Origin: Thalassovita aquimarina
GTDB taxonomy: Bacteria > Pseudomonadota > Alphaproteobacteria > Rhodobacterales > Rhodobacteraceae
Direction: 5' to 3'
NCBI RefSeq assembly: GCF_018219815.1
Contig: NZ_JADMKU010000001.1
Span: 434,001 to 498,000 of the forward strand
Length of the DNA: 64,000 nucleotides
The notes beneath the pieces were generated by a model. The model saw nothing but the letters and a program-made list of their open reading frames with translations. It was not told the origin of the DNA and did no database searches. The position numbers and the translations under genes were made by a program. Of the stretch, positions 39,896 through 49,300 are shown piece by piece (within the stretch, counting starts at the first letter, position 1; each line of letters opens with the position of its first letter).

Positions 39896-40177
39896 ACTTC
39901 CCTCGGACTCTAGAACGCGCGCGGGGCTGGTTATTTAAGCGCACGACGTGAAAAAGCGGAATTTCACCCCTTCTTTCGCAACTTTTCGGCAGAATTGCGT
40001 CTGAACTGGGGGAATTCTGTTTCAACACGCGCAAAGGCCACCCATTGGACCAGCCCTGCAAAGGTGTCGGGATTCAGTCGTTTCGTTCCCCCCCCGGGAA
40101 AAGTCGGAAAAGGGACAGCCCCCGGTCCCTTTTCCGGCTGCCCCCGCCGAGGCGGAGACAGTGCTGCATGACGCAGA
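39896..40177. other. non-coding gap between the two RTX genes, with dyad
   Basis: With the leader ORF region this gap spans 389 bases. It should hold the promoter of RTX protein 1 and the terminator of RTX protein 2. A 7-bp dyad CAGAATT-N16-AATTCTG is at 39990-40019. A+T-rich blocks (GGTTATTTAAG near 39930) stand out against the GC-rich genes. No gene is visible apart from the short leader ORF. Confidence 0.5.
40102..40139 (-). terminator. terminator of RTX protein 2
   Basis: A 15-bp stem with one wobble pair; its core is CGGAAAAGGGAC paired with GTCCCTTTTCCG around an 8-base loop. It lies 38 bases after the RTX stop. Read on the minus strand it runs into ACTTTTCCC, a modest U tract. Confidence 0.75.
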
Positions 40178-42439
40178 TTACTTGGTGAAGTTCAGCAGGG
40201 TCGCTTCGTGCTTCTTAAGCGACCGCCGCGCGGCGTGATAGTTGCCAACGCCTTCACGTTCGCGCAGTTCCGGGAACAGGGTGAAGATTTCTTCGCGCTG
40301 ATCCTTGCCAATGCCCTTGAGCGACTGATCGCCCGGCTGGAAGCTTTCGGTCCAGGCCCCGTCCGACAGCACCACTTCGTGCTGGTCGAACATGAAGTGG
40401 ATATAGGTGGTGCCCACCACGTTGACCTTGTGGATGCCTTCCAGGCCGACCAGGTGCTTGGCCGCGGCCAGGACCTCGGTTTCGTTGAAGTAGAGGTTCA
40501 CCTTCTCGTTGGTGATCAGCACCCTATGGTTCGGGCTGACCATCATGTCGCGCTGCGGCAGGCCGTTGCCCAGGGCGCCCTTGCGGATCAGGATCGGCTG
40601 CAACTTGGGGTCGCGCGCCAGTTCGATCCCGGTCATCTTGCGGGCGCCGAGCCAGCGGATTTCCTGGATCCCGTTGTCGCGGGTGATGACCTTGTCGCCT
40701 TCCTTCAGCGTCTCGACCATCCGCGCGCCCTGCGTCGTCGCGATCAGGGTGCCAGGGGTGAAACAGGGCACGATGTTTTCGATGTTGGTGAAAGTCGCCG
40801 TGCCGGTGACGTCGCCCGCGCCGTCAAGGAATTCGACGGTGCCGTCGAAGCCGTTGCCGTCGCTGTCGGTGACCAGATCGGCCAGGCGATAGTCGCCGAT
40901 CCCGTAGAGCACGAGCGTATCGTCGTCGTTGCCGCCCGCGCCACCATGCACGGATTCGCCCATTGTGATGCCCATGATGGTGTCTGCATCGTCGCCGCCC
41001 GAGATTTCGTCGACACCGCCGCCGCCCTGCAGCAGGTCGCCGCCGGCGCCGCCGATCAGCGTGTCGTTGCCCGACCCGCCATAGATCTCGTCTTCGTCGA
41101 TCTGGCCGTCGAGATAGTCGTCGCCCGAGCTGCCGTAAATCGTGTCGTCATCGTCAGCACCGTAGATGGTGTCATCGCCGGCGCCGCCATGCAGGTAATC
41201 CCGACCATTGTCGGGACGCAGGTCGGTATCGTCGGGGATGTTGACCGCATCCGGATAGGCCGGATCGAGCCCGCCATAGACAAGGTCGTCGCCCGAGCTG
41301 GCATAGATCGTATCGGACCCTTCGCCGCCGATGATGGTGTCGCCACCGCTGCCGCCGTCGATTTCGTCGGCGTCCAGACCGCCATCGATGCTGTCGGTTC
41401 CGCGGCCGCCCATGATGGTGTCTGCGTCATCGCCGGTCATGATGGTGTCGGCGCCGTCGCCGCCATCGACGAAGTCGCGGTCGTTGTCGGGATCGCCGTC
41501 GGCGGGATAAAGACCCGGATAGCCCATGTCGGGCAGCGCGCCGTCCAATGCGCCGGGCCCCGAGGTGATAAGGTCCGACCCGCCGCCGCCTTCGATCGAA
41601 TCGCTGCCGTCGCCACCGTCGATCGTATCGTCGCTGGCGCCGCCCAGAACGGTATCGTCGCCGTCATAGGCTTCGATGATATCGTCGTTCGGCGACAGGC
41701 CCGGCCAGATGTTGTCTTCGTTGTCGACCATGTCGCCTTCGGGGTCGCCGGTATAGCTGGCGTCGATGTAGTCATCGCCGTCGGTGCCCTCGACGATGCC
41801 GTCCAGCCCGTCTTCCTCGCAGCCTTCGATGGTCGAGAAATGCACGTCACTGACATAGACGCGCTGCGCGTCGTCGCCGCCGTTGGTATAGGAAATTTCG
41901 ATCCGGATGACCGGGCCCGCGATTTCCACCAGGGCGCTGGCTTCCGCGTCGGTCGGTTCATAGGTGCCTTCCGTGCCGCTGACGGTGTTGCCGCTCAGGC
42001 CGACATCCGAACCGGGGGTGATGGTGACCGGGACGAGATTGCCTTCGGCGTCATAGCCGTTGATCGTCACCCCATCGAGATGCAGACCGCCGCCGTTGTC
42101 CGGGTCGGATCCGAAATCGACATCGTTCAGCCGGAAGCTGACATTTTGAACGTTGCTGTCATAGGCCTGATCGGTGGAGGTAAAGGACAGCACCACGGTC
42201 GAGGTGGCGTCGGTACCACCCTCGCCGCCCAGCCCCAGCAGCTTCAGAGCGGACTTCGGATCGAACGCTTCGCCCGCTGCAACGTAATTGTCGGAATTGA
42301 CGGTCAGCGCCTCGGCGCCTTCGTCGTCTGCCGTGAAATCCACATTCACGGCAACGCCGCCGGTATCCACGGTGGTCGATGCACCCAAATTGGTGCCGTA
42401 TGCGCCGAACAGGGACCAATCCAGAACCAAATCAGCCAT
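40178..42439 (-). CDS. RTX calcium-binding protein with C-terminal Hint domain (protein 2)
   Basis: An acidic 753-residue protein paralogous in layout to the gene downstream. Residues 1-205 form a beta-rich-looking domain (DLVLDWSLFGAYGTNLGAST; LHLDGVTINGYDAEGN). The module IVEGTDGDDYIDASYTGDPE starts near 215, then RTX nonapeptides run from about 255 to 505 with an inserted spacer (GYPGLYPADGDPDNDRD). A Hint_2-type domain begins at Cys559 in NIENIVPCFTPGTLI and contains SPNHR at 634-638. No N-terminal signal peptide. GAGGG precedes the ATG. Both proteins share the IENxV-CFT junction and the C-terminal FQPGDxSLxG stretch, so the pair arose from one ancestor or one domain cassette. Confidence 0.9.
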   Translation of the reverse strand: MADLVLDWSLFGAYGTNLGASTTVDTGGVAVNVDFTADDEGAEALTVNSDNYVAAGEAFDPKSALKLLGLGGEGGTDATSTVVLSFTSTDQAYDSNVQNVSFRLNDVDFGSDPDNGGGLHLDGVTINGYDAEGNLVPVTITPGSDVGLSGNTVSGTEGTYEPTDAEASALVEIAGPVIRIEISYTNGGDDAQRVYVSDVHFSTIEGCEEDGLDGIVEGTDGDDYIDASYTGDPEGDMVDNEDNIWPGLSPNDDIIEAYDGDDTVLGGASDDTIDGGDGSDSIEGGGGSDLITSGPGALDGALPDMGYPGLYPADGDPDNDRDFVDGGDGADTIMTGDDADTIMGGRGTDSIDGGLDADEIDGGSGGDTIIGGEGSDTIYASSGDDLVYGGLDPAYPDAVNIPDDTDLRPDNGRDYLHGGAGDDTIYGADDDDTIYGSSGDDYLDGQIDEDEIYGGSGNDTLIGGAGGDLLQGGGGVDEISGGDDADTIMGITMGESVHGGAGGNDDDTLVLYGIGDYRLADLVTDSDGNGFDGTVEFLDGAGDVTGTATFTNIENIVPCFTPGTLIATTQGARMVETLKEGDKVITRDNGIQEIRWLGARKMTGIELARDPKLQPILIRKGALGNGLPQRDMMVSPNHRVLITNEKVNLYFNETEVLAAAKHLVGLEGIHKVNVVGTTYIHFMFDQHEVVLSDGAWTESFQPGDQSLKGIGKDQREEIFTLFPELREREGVGNYHAARRSLKKHEATLLNFTK

Positions 42440-43254
42440 TTGAACCCTCTTTCACCTTTTGCGATGGGGCATTCCCCATACTGCGCAGTGCAGTGGCGGA
42501 ACCGTGAGGGCCCCGCCCGAAGCCAAATCCAACAGATCGCGCGGTTAATCGTGAACAGAGGCAAAACTTCCCCGCCCGGCGCCCGTTACGGACTGCCGGT
42601 TGGGACGCGAACCACCGGTTGCAAATCACCGCGTCAGTTGCGTCACCTCGCATCCACTTGAATGCATGACCTGTACTTTGTTGGCCGCCCCCGCAGCCAG
42701 CAGACGTATCCCCCCCCAGTAGGGCTACACCCAATACATACTTAAGAGAAACTTCCCGACAAAGGGATGATTTTAGACGACTTGCCGATATTCCGTCTAA
42801 ATTCGTCAAAATTCCGGACATCCGGGAAACTCATTGGTTCCAATTCACCTGCTAAAAGGCAAAATATTTACCATGTTACGCATGTTTTGCACCCGCATTA
42901 CGGAAACAATCCGGATATGAGGGATATTTTTCTACCCTAGAGTGCATCACTGTTTCCATTGGTCGGACAGAGGGCTGCACTTTTGTTCCGTCAAATTTCT
43001 GCCGCAAATAAGTGTCAAAAATTAGGAGAATGTTATCCAACCGGGGACAATAGCCGGAATGTCTGGCGATTTTTCCACGTTTGAATCAATTCAGGACGAA
43101 TCAAATTCTACGTTTCGACCCTGAATCGGGCAAAAATGTGACCAAGATGTGCCCCGAACCGGCGCCGCCCCGAGCATGGGGCGTCCGCCTCCCCGTTTGG
43201 GGATCGCGGGGCCGTGACAATCACGAACACAAACAGATCAAATTGGAAAACCGG
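42440..43254. other. 815-base non-coding, A+T-richer stretch upstream of RTX protein 2
   Basis: No gene is supported here. The part from about 42720 to 43140 is visibly A+T-richer than the rest of the window. It contains a set of CGTC(A/T)AAA elements (42772-42812 and 42989-42996), a CCGGA-CA-TCCGG mini-palindrome near 42814, and ATGGGG-CATT-CCCCAT (42464-42479) just before the RTX ribosome site. Near 43166-43202 two GC hairpins (CGCCCC/GGGGCG and CCCC/GGGG) lie beyond the 3' end of the tRNA-Leu gene. An ORF read leftward from 42821 ends seven bases inside the RTX gene but has no coding character. Confidence 0.6.
42772..42812. promoter_or_regulatory. phased CGTC(A/T)AAA motif array
   Basis: TTTAGACG (42772-42779) is the exact inverse of CGTCTAAA (42794-42801), 14 bases apart, and CGTCAAAA (42804-42811) repeats the second element exactly 10 bases on, one helical turn. 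A further copy, CGTCAAAT, is at 42989-42996. It lies about 330-370 bases upstream of the RTX protein 2 start. The binding protein is unknown. Confidence 0.45.
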
Positions 43255-43340
43255 TGGTACCCAAGGCCGGACTCGAACCGGCACGGCCGTTAAGCCGGCG
43301 GATTTTGAATCCGCTGCGTCTACCATTCCGCCACTTGGGC
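43255..43340 (-). tRNA. tRNA-Leu(CAA)
   Basis: Reads UUG codons. On the minus strand the 5' arm GCCCAAG pairs with CTTGGGT (last pair G-U), followed by A73 and an encoded CCA. The anticodon stem GCGGA/TCCGC encloses TTCAAAA, anticodon CAA at 43305-43307. A variable arm (CGGCTTAACGGCCG) makes it class II, and the T arm has GGTTCGAGTCC. The GTGGCGGAATGGTAGACGC D arm is typical of leucine tRNAs. Confidence 0.95.
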
Positions 43341-43519
43341 ACGCTGGGGCAAGAATTACCCGTCTCTTTTGCCCGCGTCCAGAGGCAAAGCGCTGGATTT
43401 TCGACAAACCTTCATCCTTCCTGGCGTCCGCGCCAAACGGCATCCCGGCCGCCTGTGCGATTGCGGTTGACCCCATGACGCCGACATGGCGTAACGGAAC
43501 CAAAAGGGCGCATGTAGGA

Positions 43520-44098
43520 ATGATCCGCAGACTGTATCACTGGACCCTGGCCTTGGCCGATCACCCCAGGGCGCTTTGGGTTCTGGCGCTGATTTCCTTC
43601 GTCGAGGCCTCGGTGTTTCCGATCCCGCCGGATGTCCTGATGATCCCGATGGTTCTGGCCCGCCCATCGCGCGCGTGGCTCATCGCGACCGTCGCCCTTG
43701 TCGCCTCGGTTCTGGGCGGGCTTCTGGGCTATGCCATCGGCGCCTTCTTTTACGAAGAAATCGGCCGCCCCATCCTGGAAACCATGGGTAAGGCCGACGC
43801 GATCGCAGCGTTCAACGCCCAGTTCAACGCCGCCGGTTTCTGGCCGGTGCTGATCGCCGGGCTGACCCCGTTCCCGTTCAAGGTGATCACCATCATGTCG
43901 GGCTGGACCGGTCTTCCGCTCGTCACTTTCATCGTCACGGCCATATTGGCCCGCAGCCTTCGCTTTTTCGTCGTCGCGGCGCTTCTGTGGAAATTCGGAA
44001 ATCCGATCCGAGATTTCATAGAACGTTGGCTGGGCTTGCTATTTTCGCTTTTCGTCCTCATCCTTCTGGGCGGATTCTACATGGTGAAGTACCTATGA
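43520..44098 (+). CDS. YqaA/DedA-like membrane protein (VTT domain)
   Basis: A 192-residue membrane protein with about five hydrophobic segments. SFVEASVFPIPPDVLMIPMVL and GLLGYAIGAFFYEEIGRPIL then GLTPFPFKVITIMSGWTGLPL are typical of the YqaA branch of the SNARE-associated/DedA superfamily, which includes lipid scramblase-like proteins. Its 3' end overlaps the dsbB start (ATGA). I use ATG 43520; an AGGA lies too close upstream, so an earlier start at 43475 is possible. Confidence 0.87.
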   Translation: MIRRLYHWTLALADHPRALWVLALISFVEASVFPIPPDVLMIPMVLARPSRAWLIATVALVASVLGGLLGYAIGAFFYEEIGRPILETMGKADAIAAFNAQFNAAGFWPVLIAGLTPFPFKVITIMSGWTGLPLVTFIVTAILARSLRFFVVAALLWKFGNPIRDFIERWLGLLFSLFVLILLGGFYMVKYL

Positions 44099-44556
44099 CG
44101 TCAGATATCAGCCGAAGCACCTTGATTTCGCTGGCCACCATCGGCTCTTGCGCATTACTGGGCGGTGCCTTCCTGTTTCAGTTCTTCGGCTATCCACCCT
44201 GCGAACTGTGCCTGTGGCAACGATGGCCGCACGCCGCCGCCATCGTCATCGGCGCCGCGGCGCTGTCGATGAATGCGCGGGTGCTGGCCTGGCTGGGCGC
44301 CTTTGCCGCCGCAACGACCAGCGGGATCGGCGTGTATCACACCGGGGTCGAACGGCACTGGTGGGAAGGCCCGGACAGCTGCACCGGGTCGGGCGCACTG
44401 GACGTCGGCAACCTGCTGTCCACCGACGGACCCGGCATCGTGATGTGCGATCAGGTCGCGTGGGAAATGTTCGGCCTGTCGATGGCCAGTTGGAACGCGC
44501 TCGCGTCTTTCGGGCTGATGATTCTGTGGCTGATGGCCGTGCATCGCCGCTTCTGA
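44095..44556 (+). CDS. dsbB: disulfide bond formation protein B
   Basis: Inner-membrane quinone-linked oxidant of DsbA. The 153-residue protein has four membrane segments, the first periplasmic loop cysteine pair in GYPPCELCLWQRWPH (CxxC) and the second pair as SCTGSG and IVMCDQVAW. The start overlaps the stop of the YqaA-like gene. No dsbA is adjacent. Confidence 0.92.
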   Translation: MTSDISRSTLISLATIGSCALLGGAFLFQFFGYPPCELCLWQRWPHAAAIVIGAAALSMNARVLAWLGAFAAATTSGIGVYHTGVERHWWEGPDSCTGSGALDVGNLLSTDGPGIVMCDQVAWEMFGLSMASWNALASFGLMILWLMAVHRRF

Positions 44557-44634
44557 CCCGCGATCGCAGGCGTCAAACGCGCCTGCCCCCGACACTTCGT
44601 CATGAAACGCCAGGCCCCCGCGGCACGGTCCCGC

Positions 44635-46077
44635 CTATACCTTGTAGGCCAGCCGGATACCGCCCCAGTGAACCCCGTTGACGACGATCGGCGCCGACAG
44701 GTCCTTCATCATCACGAATTCCCCGTTGCCCATGTCGCGGCGATAGGCCTGCAGCAGGAACGGCCTTGTGCTTTGCCCGGCGGCCAGACCGACCCGGTCG
44801 TCGAAGATCCGTCGGTTGCGGGCATAGGCGGTGTTCCAGTCGATCATGTCCGTCATCTGCGGCATCGAGAACTTCTTGTTGTGGGTCGGCAGATAACCGT
44901 CCTGATTCACCGCAGCGCAGAACACGATATTGTCGGCAAATTCCAACATCGGTTCCTGAAAGGCGGGCAGTACCGCATCGGTGAAATTGGTGAACCGCGC
45001 CATCACCTGTTGCGGGTTGCTGCCCGGAATCGGCTGGTAATCCCGGTCCATCAGGTCGGCCATCGGAATCTGCCCGCTATTCACCGCCTGCTCGAAGCAA
45101 GCGGAAATATCCCGCGCCAGTTTCTTGACCGCCTCGATATAGGGCGTGTCGACGGTTTCAACGCCCAGACGCGCGCTCATGCCGGTCAGGGCTTCGGAAT
45201 TTTCGGTCAGCCCCTGCATCGTGTCGAGCGCGTTTTTCAGGCTTTCCGACGAATCTGTCACCTCAGCCGACAATTCGGTCACCGCGTTGCGCACGTCGCC
45301 CACCGCCTGGCTGATATCACCGGTGGCGGCCACAATGTCCCGCTGGGCCGAACTGACTTCGCCCAAGGTCGCGGGCAACGCATCGATTTCACCGCCGATC
45401 CCATCCGTTTGCTGGCGAATCTCGCCCGCCGATTCCACCGCCAGGTCGGCGATCTTCATCAACTGGCGCAATTCGCCCGACAGCGTGGAAATGGTTTCCT
45501 GGATCTCGCCGGTGGCTTCACCGGTCAGGGTCGACAGGTCCTTGACCTCCTGCGCCACCACCATGAAGCCGCGGCCATGCCGGCCGGCGCGCGCCGCTTC
45601 GATCGACGCGTTCAGCGACAGCAAGTTGGTCTTGCGTGAAATATTGTCGACCTCGCCCGACACCTGCGCCACCCGCTGCAGCGCGGTTTCCAGCGTCGAA
45701 AGCTGATCGGAAATCCGCGTTACCCTGTCGATCAGTTCTGTGATCCCGCTGACCATCGACGTCAGCCTGCCGCTGGTGGCGACGACACGTGCCTCGGCCG
45801 CACCGGAAATTTCGACGGCATTGTTGGCCGAGGCCAGCACCGAGCGGCTTTGCGATGCCATTTCCTCGGTCTGTGCGGCGATTTCCTGGAACACTTCGGC
45901 CTGCCGGTCGACCCGTTGCGAGGTGTCGGAGATTTCGCCGGACACTTCGGCGATCGAGATGCTGAGCCCGCCGATCCGACTGGCGATTTCGGTGATTGCT
46001 TTCTGGCGGTCGTCGGTATCGGCATCCCCCGTATTCACGGGAACGGCACCTTCGGATTTGATCTGGCTCGCGTCCAT
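44635..46077 (-). CDS. soluble methyl-accepting chemotaxis protein with C-terminal sensor domain
   Basis: A 480-residue receptor with no membrane segment. Residues 25-300 form the long helical signalling domain; the conserved kinase-contacting tip, including NLLSLNASIEAARAG and FMVVAQEVKDLS, is near 150-182. From about 310 to the end lies a separate globular domain with YQPIPGSNPQQVM, NQDGYLPTHNKKFS, RRIFDDRVGLAAG and VHWGGIRLAYK, which looks like a Cache/PAS-type sensor placed after the signalling domain. This order is reversed from classic chemoreceptors. No che genes are in the window. Probably cytoplasmic. Confidence 0.88.
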   Translation of the reverse strand: MDASQIKSEGAVPVNTGDADTDDRQKAITEIASRIGGLSISIAEVSGEISDTSQRVDRQAEVFQEIAAQTEEMASQSRSVLASANNAVEISGAAEARVVATSGRLTSMVSGITELIDRVTRISDQLSTLETALQRVAQVSGEVDNISRKTNLLSLNASIEAARAGRHGRGFMVVAQEVKDLSTLTGEATGEIQETISTLSGELRQLMKIADLAVESAGEIRQQTDGIGGEIDALPATLGEVSSAQRDIVAATGDISQAVGDVRNAVTELSAEVTDSSESLKNALDTMQGLTENSEALTGMSARLGVETVDTPYIEAVKKLARDISACFEQAVNSGQIPMADLMDRDYQPIPGSNPQQVMARFTNFTDAVLPAFQEPMLEFADNIVFCAAVNQDGYLPTHNKKFSMPQMTDMIDWNTAYARNRRIFDDRVGLAAGQSTRPFLLQAYRRDMGNGEFVMMKDLSAPIVVNGVHWGGIRLAYKV

Positions 46078-46219
46078 GAGGTTCCTCCAACCTGGTAGAC
46101 TGACATTGATCGTTGATATTCAGAACGGACCGAAAGTCCCTAGTTTTAGGACATCAACCTTGGGTAAGCCCCGCAGCGAACGCCCCCGAACGAAGGGTTG
46201 AACGGGGCGGACGCGCAGC

Positions 46220-46248
46220 AAAAGAAAAGGCCCCCACGATGGGGGGCC
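46220..46248 (-). terminator. Rho-independent terminator of nrdJ
   Basis: On the minus strand GGCCCCC-CATCGT-GGGGGCC forms a 7-bp stem and is followed by TTTTCTTTT. It lies 95 bases beyond the nrdJ stop and 140 bases before the chemoreceptor start. Confidence 0.85.
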
Positions 46249-46342
46249 AGTTTCACGGATCAGGTATCGTTGGTTACCGCCCGGTTTTTTGCCTGTTTCC
46301 CGATCCATGTTTTGGGGCGAGCGCACCCGCCCCGAAACTTGT

Positions 46343-49300
46343 TCAGCTGCAACCGCTCGTCGCGCCGCAGGTGTTGCACTTCATGCAGGTGCCGTTGCGC
46401 ACCAGCGTGTAGTTGCCGCAATCGCCGCAGGGGTCACCTTCGTAGCCCTGCATCTTGGCCTTGGTCCGCGCGTCCATGCCGACCGCGCCCGACGCGACCG
46501 CAGTGGTGGTGGTCATCGTAACGCTTTCCGGCGTGCCCGCGGTTTCCGGCACCAGTGTCTGCAGTGCCGCTTCGGGATCGGTGCCGTTCAGCACCGTGGC
46601 ACCGGCGGTCTGGCCGCCCTGCAAGACCACCAGTTCCTGCGGCAGACGCTTGCGCAGATAGCCGGTCGAACTGATCTGTTTCAGAACTTCCAGCGACCGG
46701 CTGGCGGCGCTTTCGCTCATCTCGGAAATGTTCGACACGCCCTCTTCCTCGCCGCGACCGATATCATCGAAGCTCGCGCCCTCGGGTTTCACATGGGCCA
46801 GGTCGGTCCGGTCCAGATAGGAAACCGCCAGTTCGCGGAAGATGTAATCAAGGATCGAGGTCGCGTTCTTGATGCTGTCATTGCCCTGCACCATGCCTGC
46901 CGGTTCGAACTTGGTGAAGGTGAAGGCATCGACGAATTCTTCCAGCGGCACGCCGTATTGCAGGCCCACCGACACGGCGATGGCGAAGTTGTTCATCATC
47001 GCGCGGAACCCCGCGCCTTCCTTGTGCATGTCGATGAAGATCTCGCCCAGGGACCCGTCGGAATATTCGCCGGTGCGCAGGTACACCTTGTGACCGCCGA
47101 CAACCGCCTTCTGGGTATAGCCCTTGCGCCGTTCCGGCATCTTTTCGCGGTGACTGCGCACGATTTCCTTGACCACAACCTTTTCGACGATCTTCTCGGC
47201 CAGCACCTTGGCCTTTTCCTGCGTGGTGCCGGATTCCAGCACTTCCGCCGCGTCCTCGTCATCCTCGATCAGCGCCGCCGCCAGAGGCTGGCTCAGCTTC
47301 GATCCGTCGCGATACAGCGCGTTGGCCTTGATGCCCAGCGACCAGCTCAGCTCATAAGCCGCCTTGCAATCCTCGATCGTGGCGTCATTGGGCATGTTGA
47401 TGGTCTTGGAAATCGCGCCCGAGATGAAGCTCTGCGCCGCAGCCATCATGGTGATGTGGCTGTTGACCGACAGGTAGCGCTTGCCCCTCTTGCCGCAGGG
47501 ATTGGCGCAGTCGAAGATGTGGTAGTGCTCTTCTTTCAGATGCGGCGCCCCTTCGAGGGTCATGGTGCCGCAGACGTGGTCGTTGGCCTGCTCGATGTCT
47601 TTCTTGCTGAAGCCCAGATGGGTCAGGATGTCGAAGCTCGGATCGTTCAGCTTCGCCGCCGGGATGCCCAGGGCGTTGCGGCAGAATTCCTCGCCCAGCG
47701 TCCACTGGTTGAACACGAAGCGGATGTCGAAGGCCGTGGCCAGCGCGGATTCGACCTTTTCGATCTCGGTATTGGTGAAACCGTGGCCGATCAGCGCGGT
47801 GTGGTTGATCCCCGGCGCGTTGCCCATGGTGCCGTGGCCCACCGCATAGCTGACGATTTCCTCGATCTCGCTGCTGGAATAACCGAGGTTTTCCAAGGCT
47901 GCGGGGACCGAGCGGTTGATGATCTTGAAGTAGCCGCCGCCGGCCAGCTTCTTGAACTTCACCAGCGCGAAATCGGGTTCGATACCGGTGGTGTCGCAAT
48001 CCATCACCAGACCGATCGTGCCGGTCGGCGCGATCACCGACACCTGCGCGTTGCGGTAACCGTGCTTTTCGCCCAGCTCCAGCGCCTCGTCCCAGGATTT
48101 CATCGCCAGCTCGACCAGCCGCGCGTCGGGGCAGTTGGCGTGATCCAGCGGCACCGGCTTGACCGCCAGGTCCTCATAGCCATGCCCGTTGCCTTGCGCC
48201 GCATTGCGGTGGTTGCGGATCACCCGCAGCATGTGCTTGGCGTTGCGCTCATAGCCCGCGAAAGTGCCCAGTTCCCCGGCCATTTCGGCGCTGGTGGCAT
48301 AGGAAACGCCGGTCATGATCGCGGTCAGCGCGGCGCCCATGGCGCGGCCTTCGTCGCTGTCATAGCCCAGCCCCATGTTCATCAGCAGCCCGCCGATATT
48401 GGCATAGCCCAGGCCCAGGGTGCGGAAGTCGTAGCTGAGCTGCGCGATTTCCTTCGACGGGAACTGCGCCATCATCACCGAAATTTCCAAGGTAACGGTC
48501 CACAGGCGGGTGGCGTGCACGTAATCCTCGGCCTGGAATTCGCCGTCCTTGTAGAAGGTCAGCAGGTTCATCGAGGCCAGGTTGCAGGCGGTGTCGTCGA
48601 GGAACATGTATTCCGAGCACGGGTTCGAGCCGCGAATTTCACCGTCTTCGGGGCAGGTATGCCAGGCATTGACGGTGTCGTGGAACTGGATGCCCGGATC
48701 GGCGCAAGCCCATGCGGCGTGACCGATGTCCTCCCACAGGTCGCGCGCCTTGATGGTCTTGGCCACCCCGCCGTCGGTGCGGCGCAGCAGTTCCCAGTCG
48801 TCGTCGTTTTCCACCGCCTTCAGGAAGGCATCGGTGACGCGGACCGAGTTGTTCGAGTTCTGCCCCGATACGGAAGCGTAGGCCTCAGAGTCCCAATCGG
48901 TGTCGTAGGTCGGAAACTCGATGCTGTCATAGCCCTGACGTGCGTAATCCAGCACCCGCTTGATATAGGTTTCGGGGATCGACACCTTCTTGGCGCCGCG
49001 CACCGCCTCTTTCAACGCGGGGTTCTTTTTCGGGTCGACCGCGTCCTCGCCGCTGCCGTCCCATTCACGGATCGCGCCGAAGATCGCGTTCAGCTTGTCC
49101 TCGTGCATCTTCGACCCGGCGACGATGCTGGCGACCTTCTGTTCTTCCTTCACCTTCCAGTTGATGAATTCCTCGATGTCGGGGTGGTCGACATCGCAGA
49201 TCACCATCTTGGCGGCGCGGCGCGTGGTGCCGCCCGACTTGATCGCGCCGGCGGCGCGGTCGCCGATCTTGAGGAAGCCCATCAGGCCCGACGATTTCCC

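Noticed and set aside
37104-42439. CRISPR-like or satellite DNA because of dense short repeats
   Set aside because: The repeats are in frame, imperfect and encode GGxGxD nonapeptides of RTX proteins; there are no unique spacers between identical repeats.
40208-42661. An 817-codon open frame on the plus strand across RTX protein 2
   Set aside because: Antisense of the Gly/Asp repeats, which reads as Val/Ile/Ala repeats. No ribosome site or family features.
42432-42821. A 129-codon minus-strand ORF in the RTX upstream region
   Set aside because: Composition does not look coding and there is no ribosome site at its start; its end overlapping the RTX start is noted under the leader-ORF finding only.
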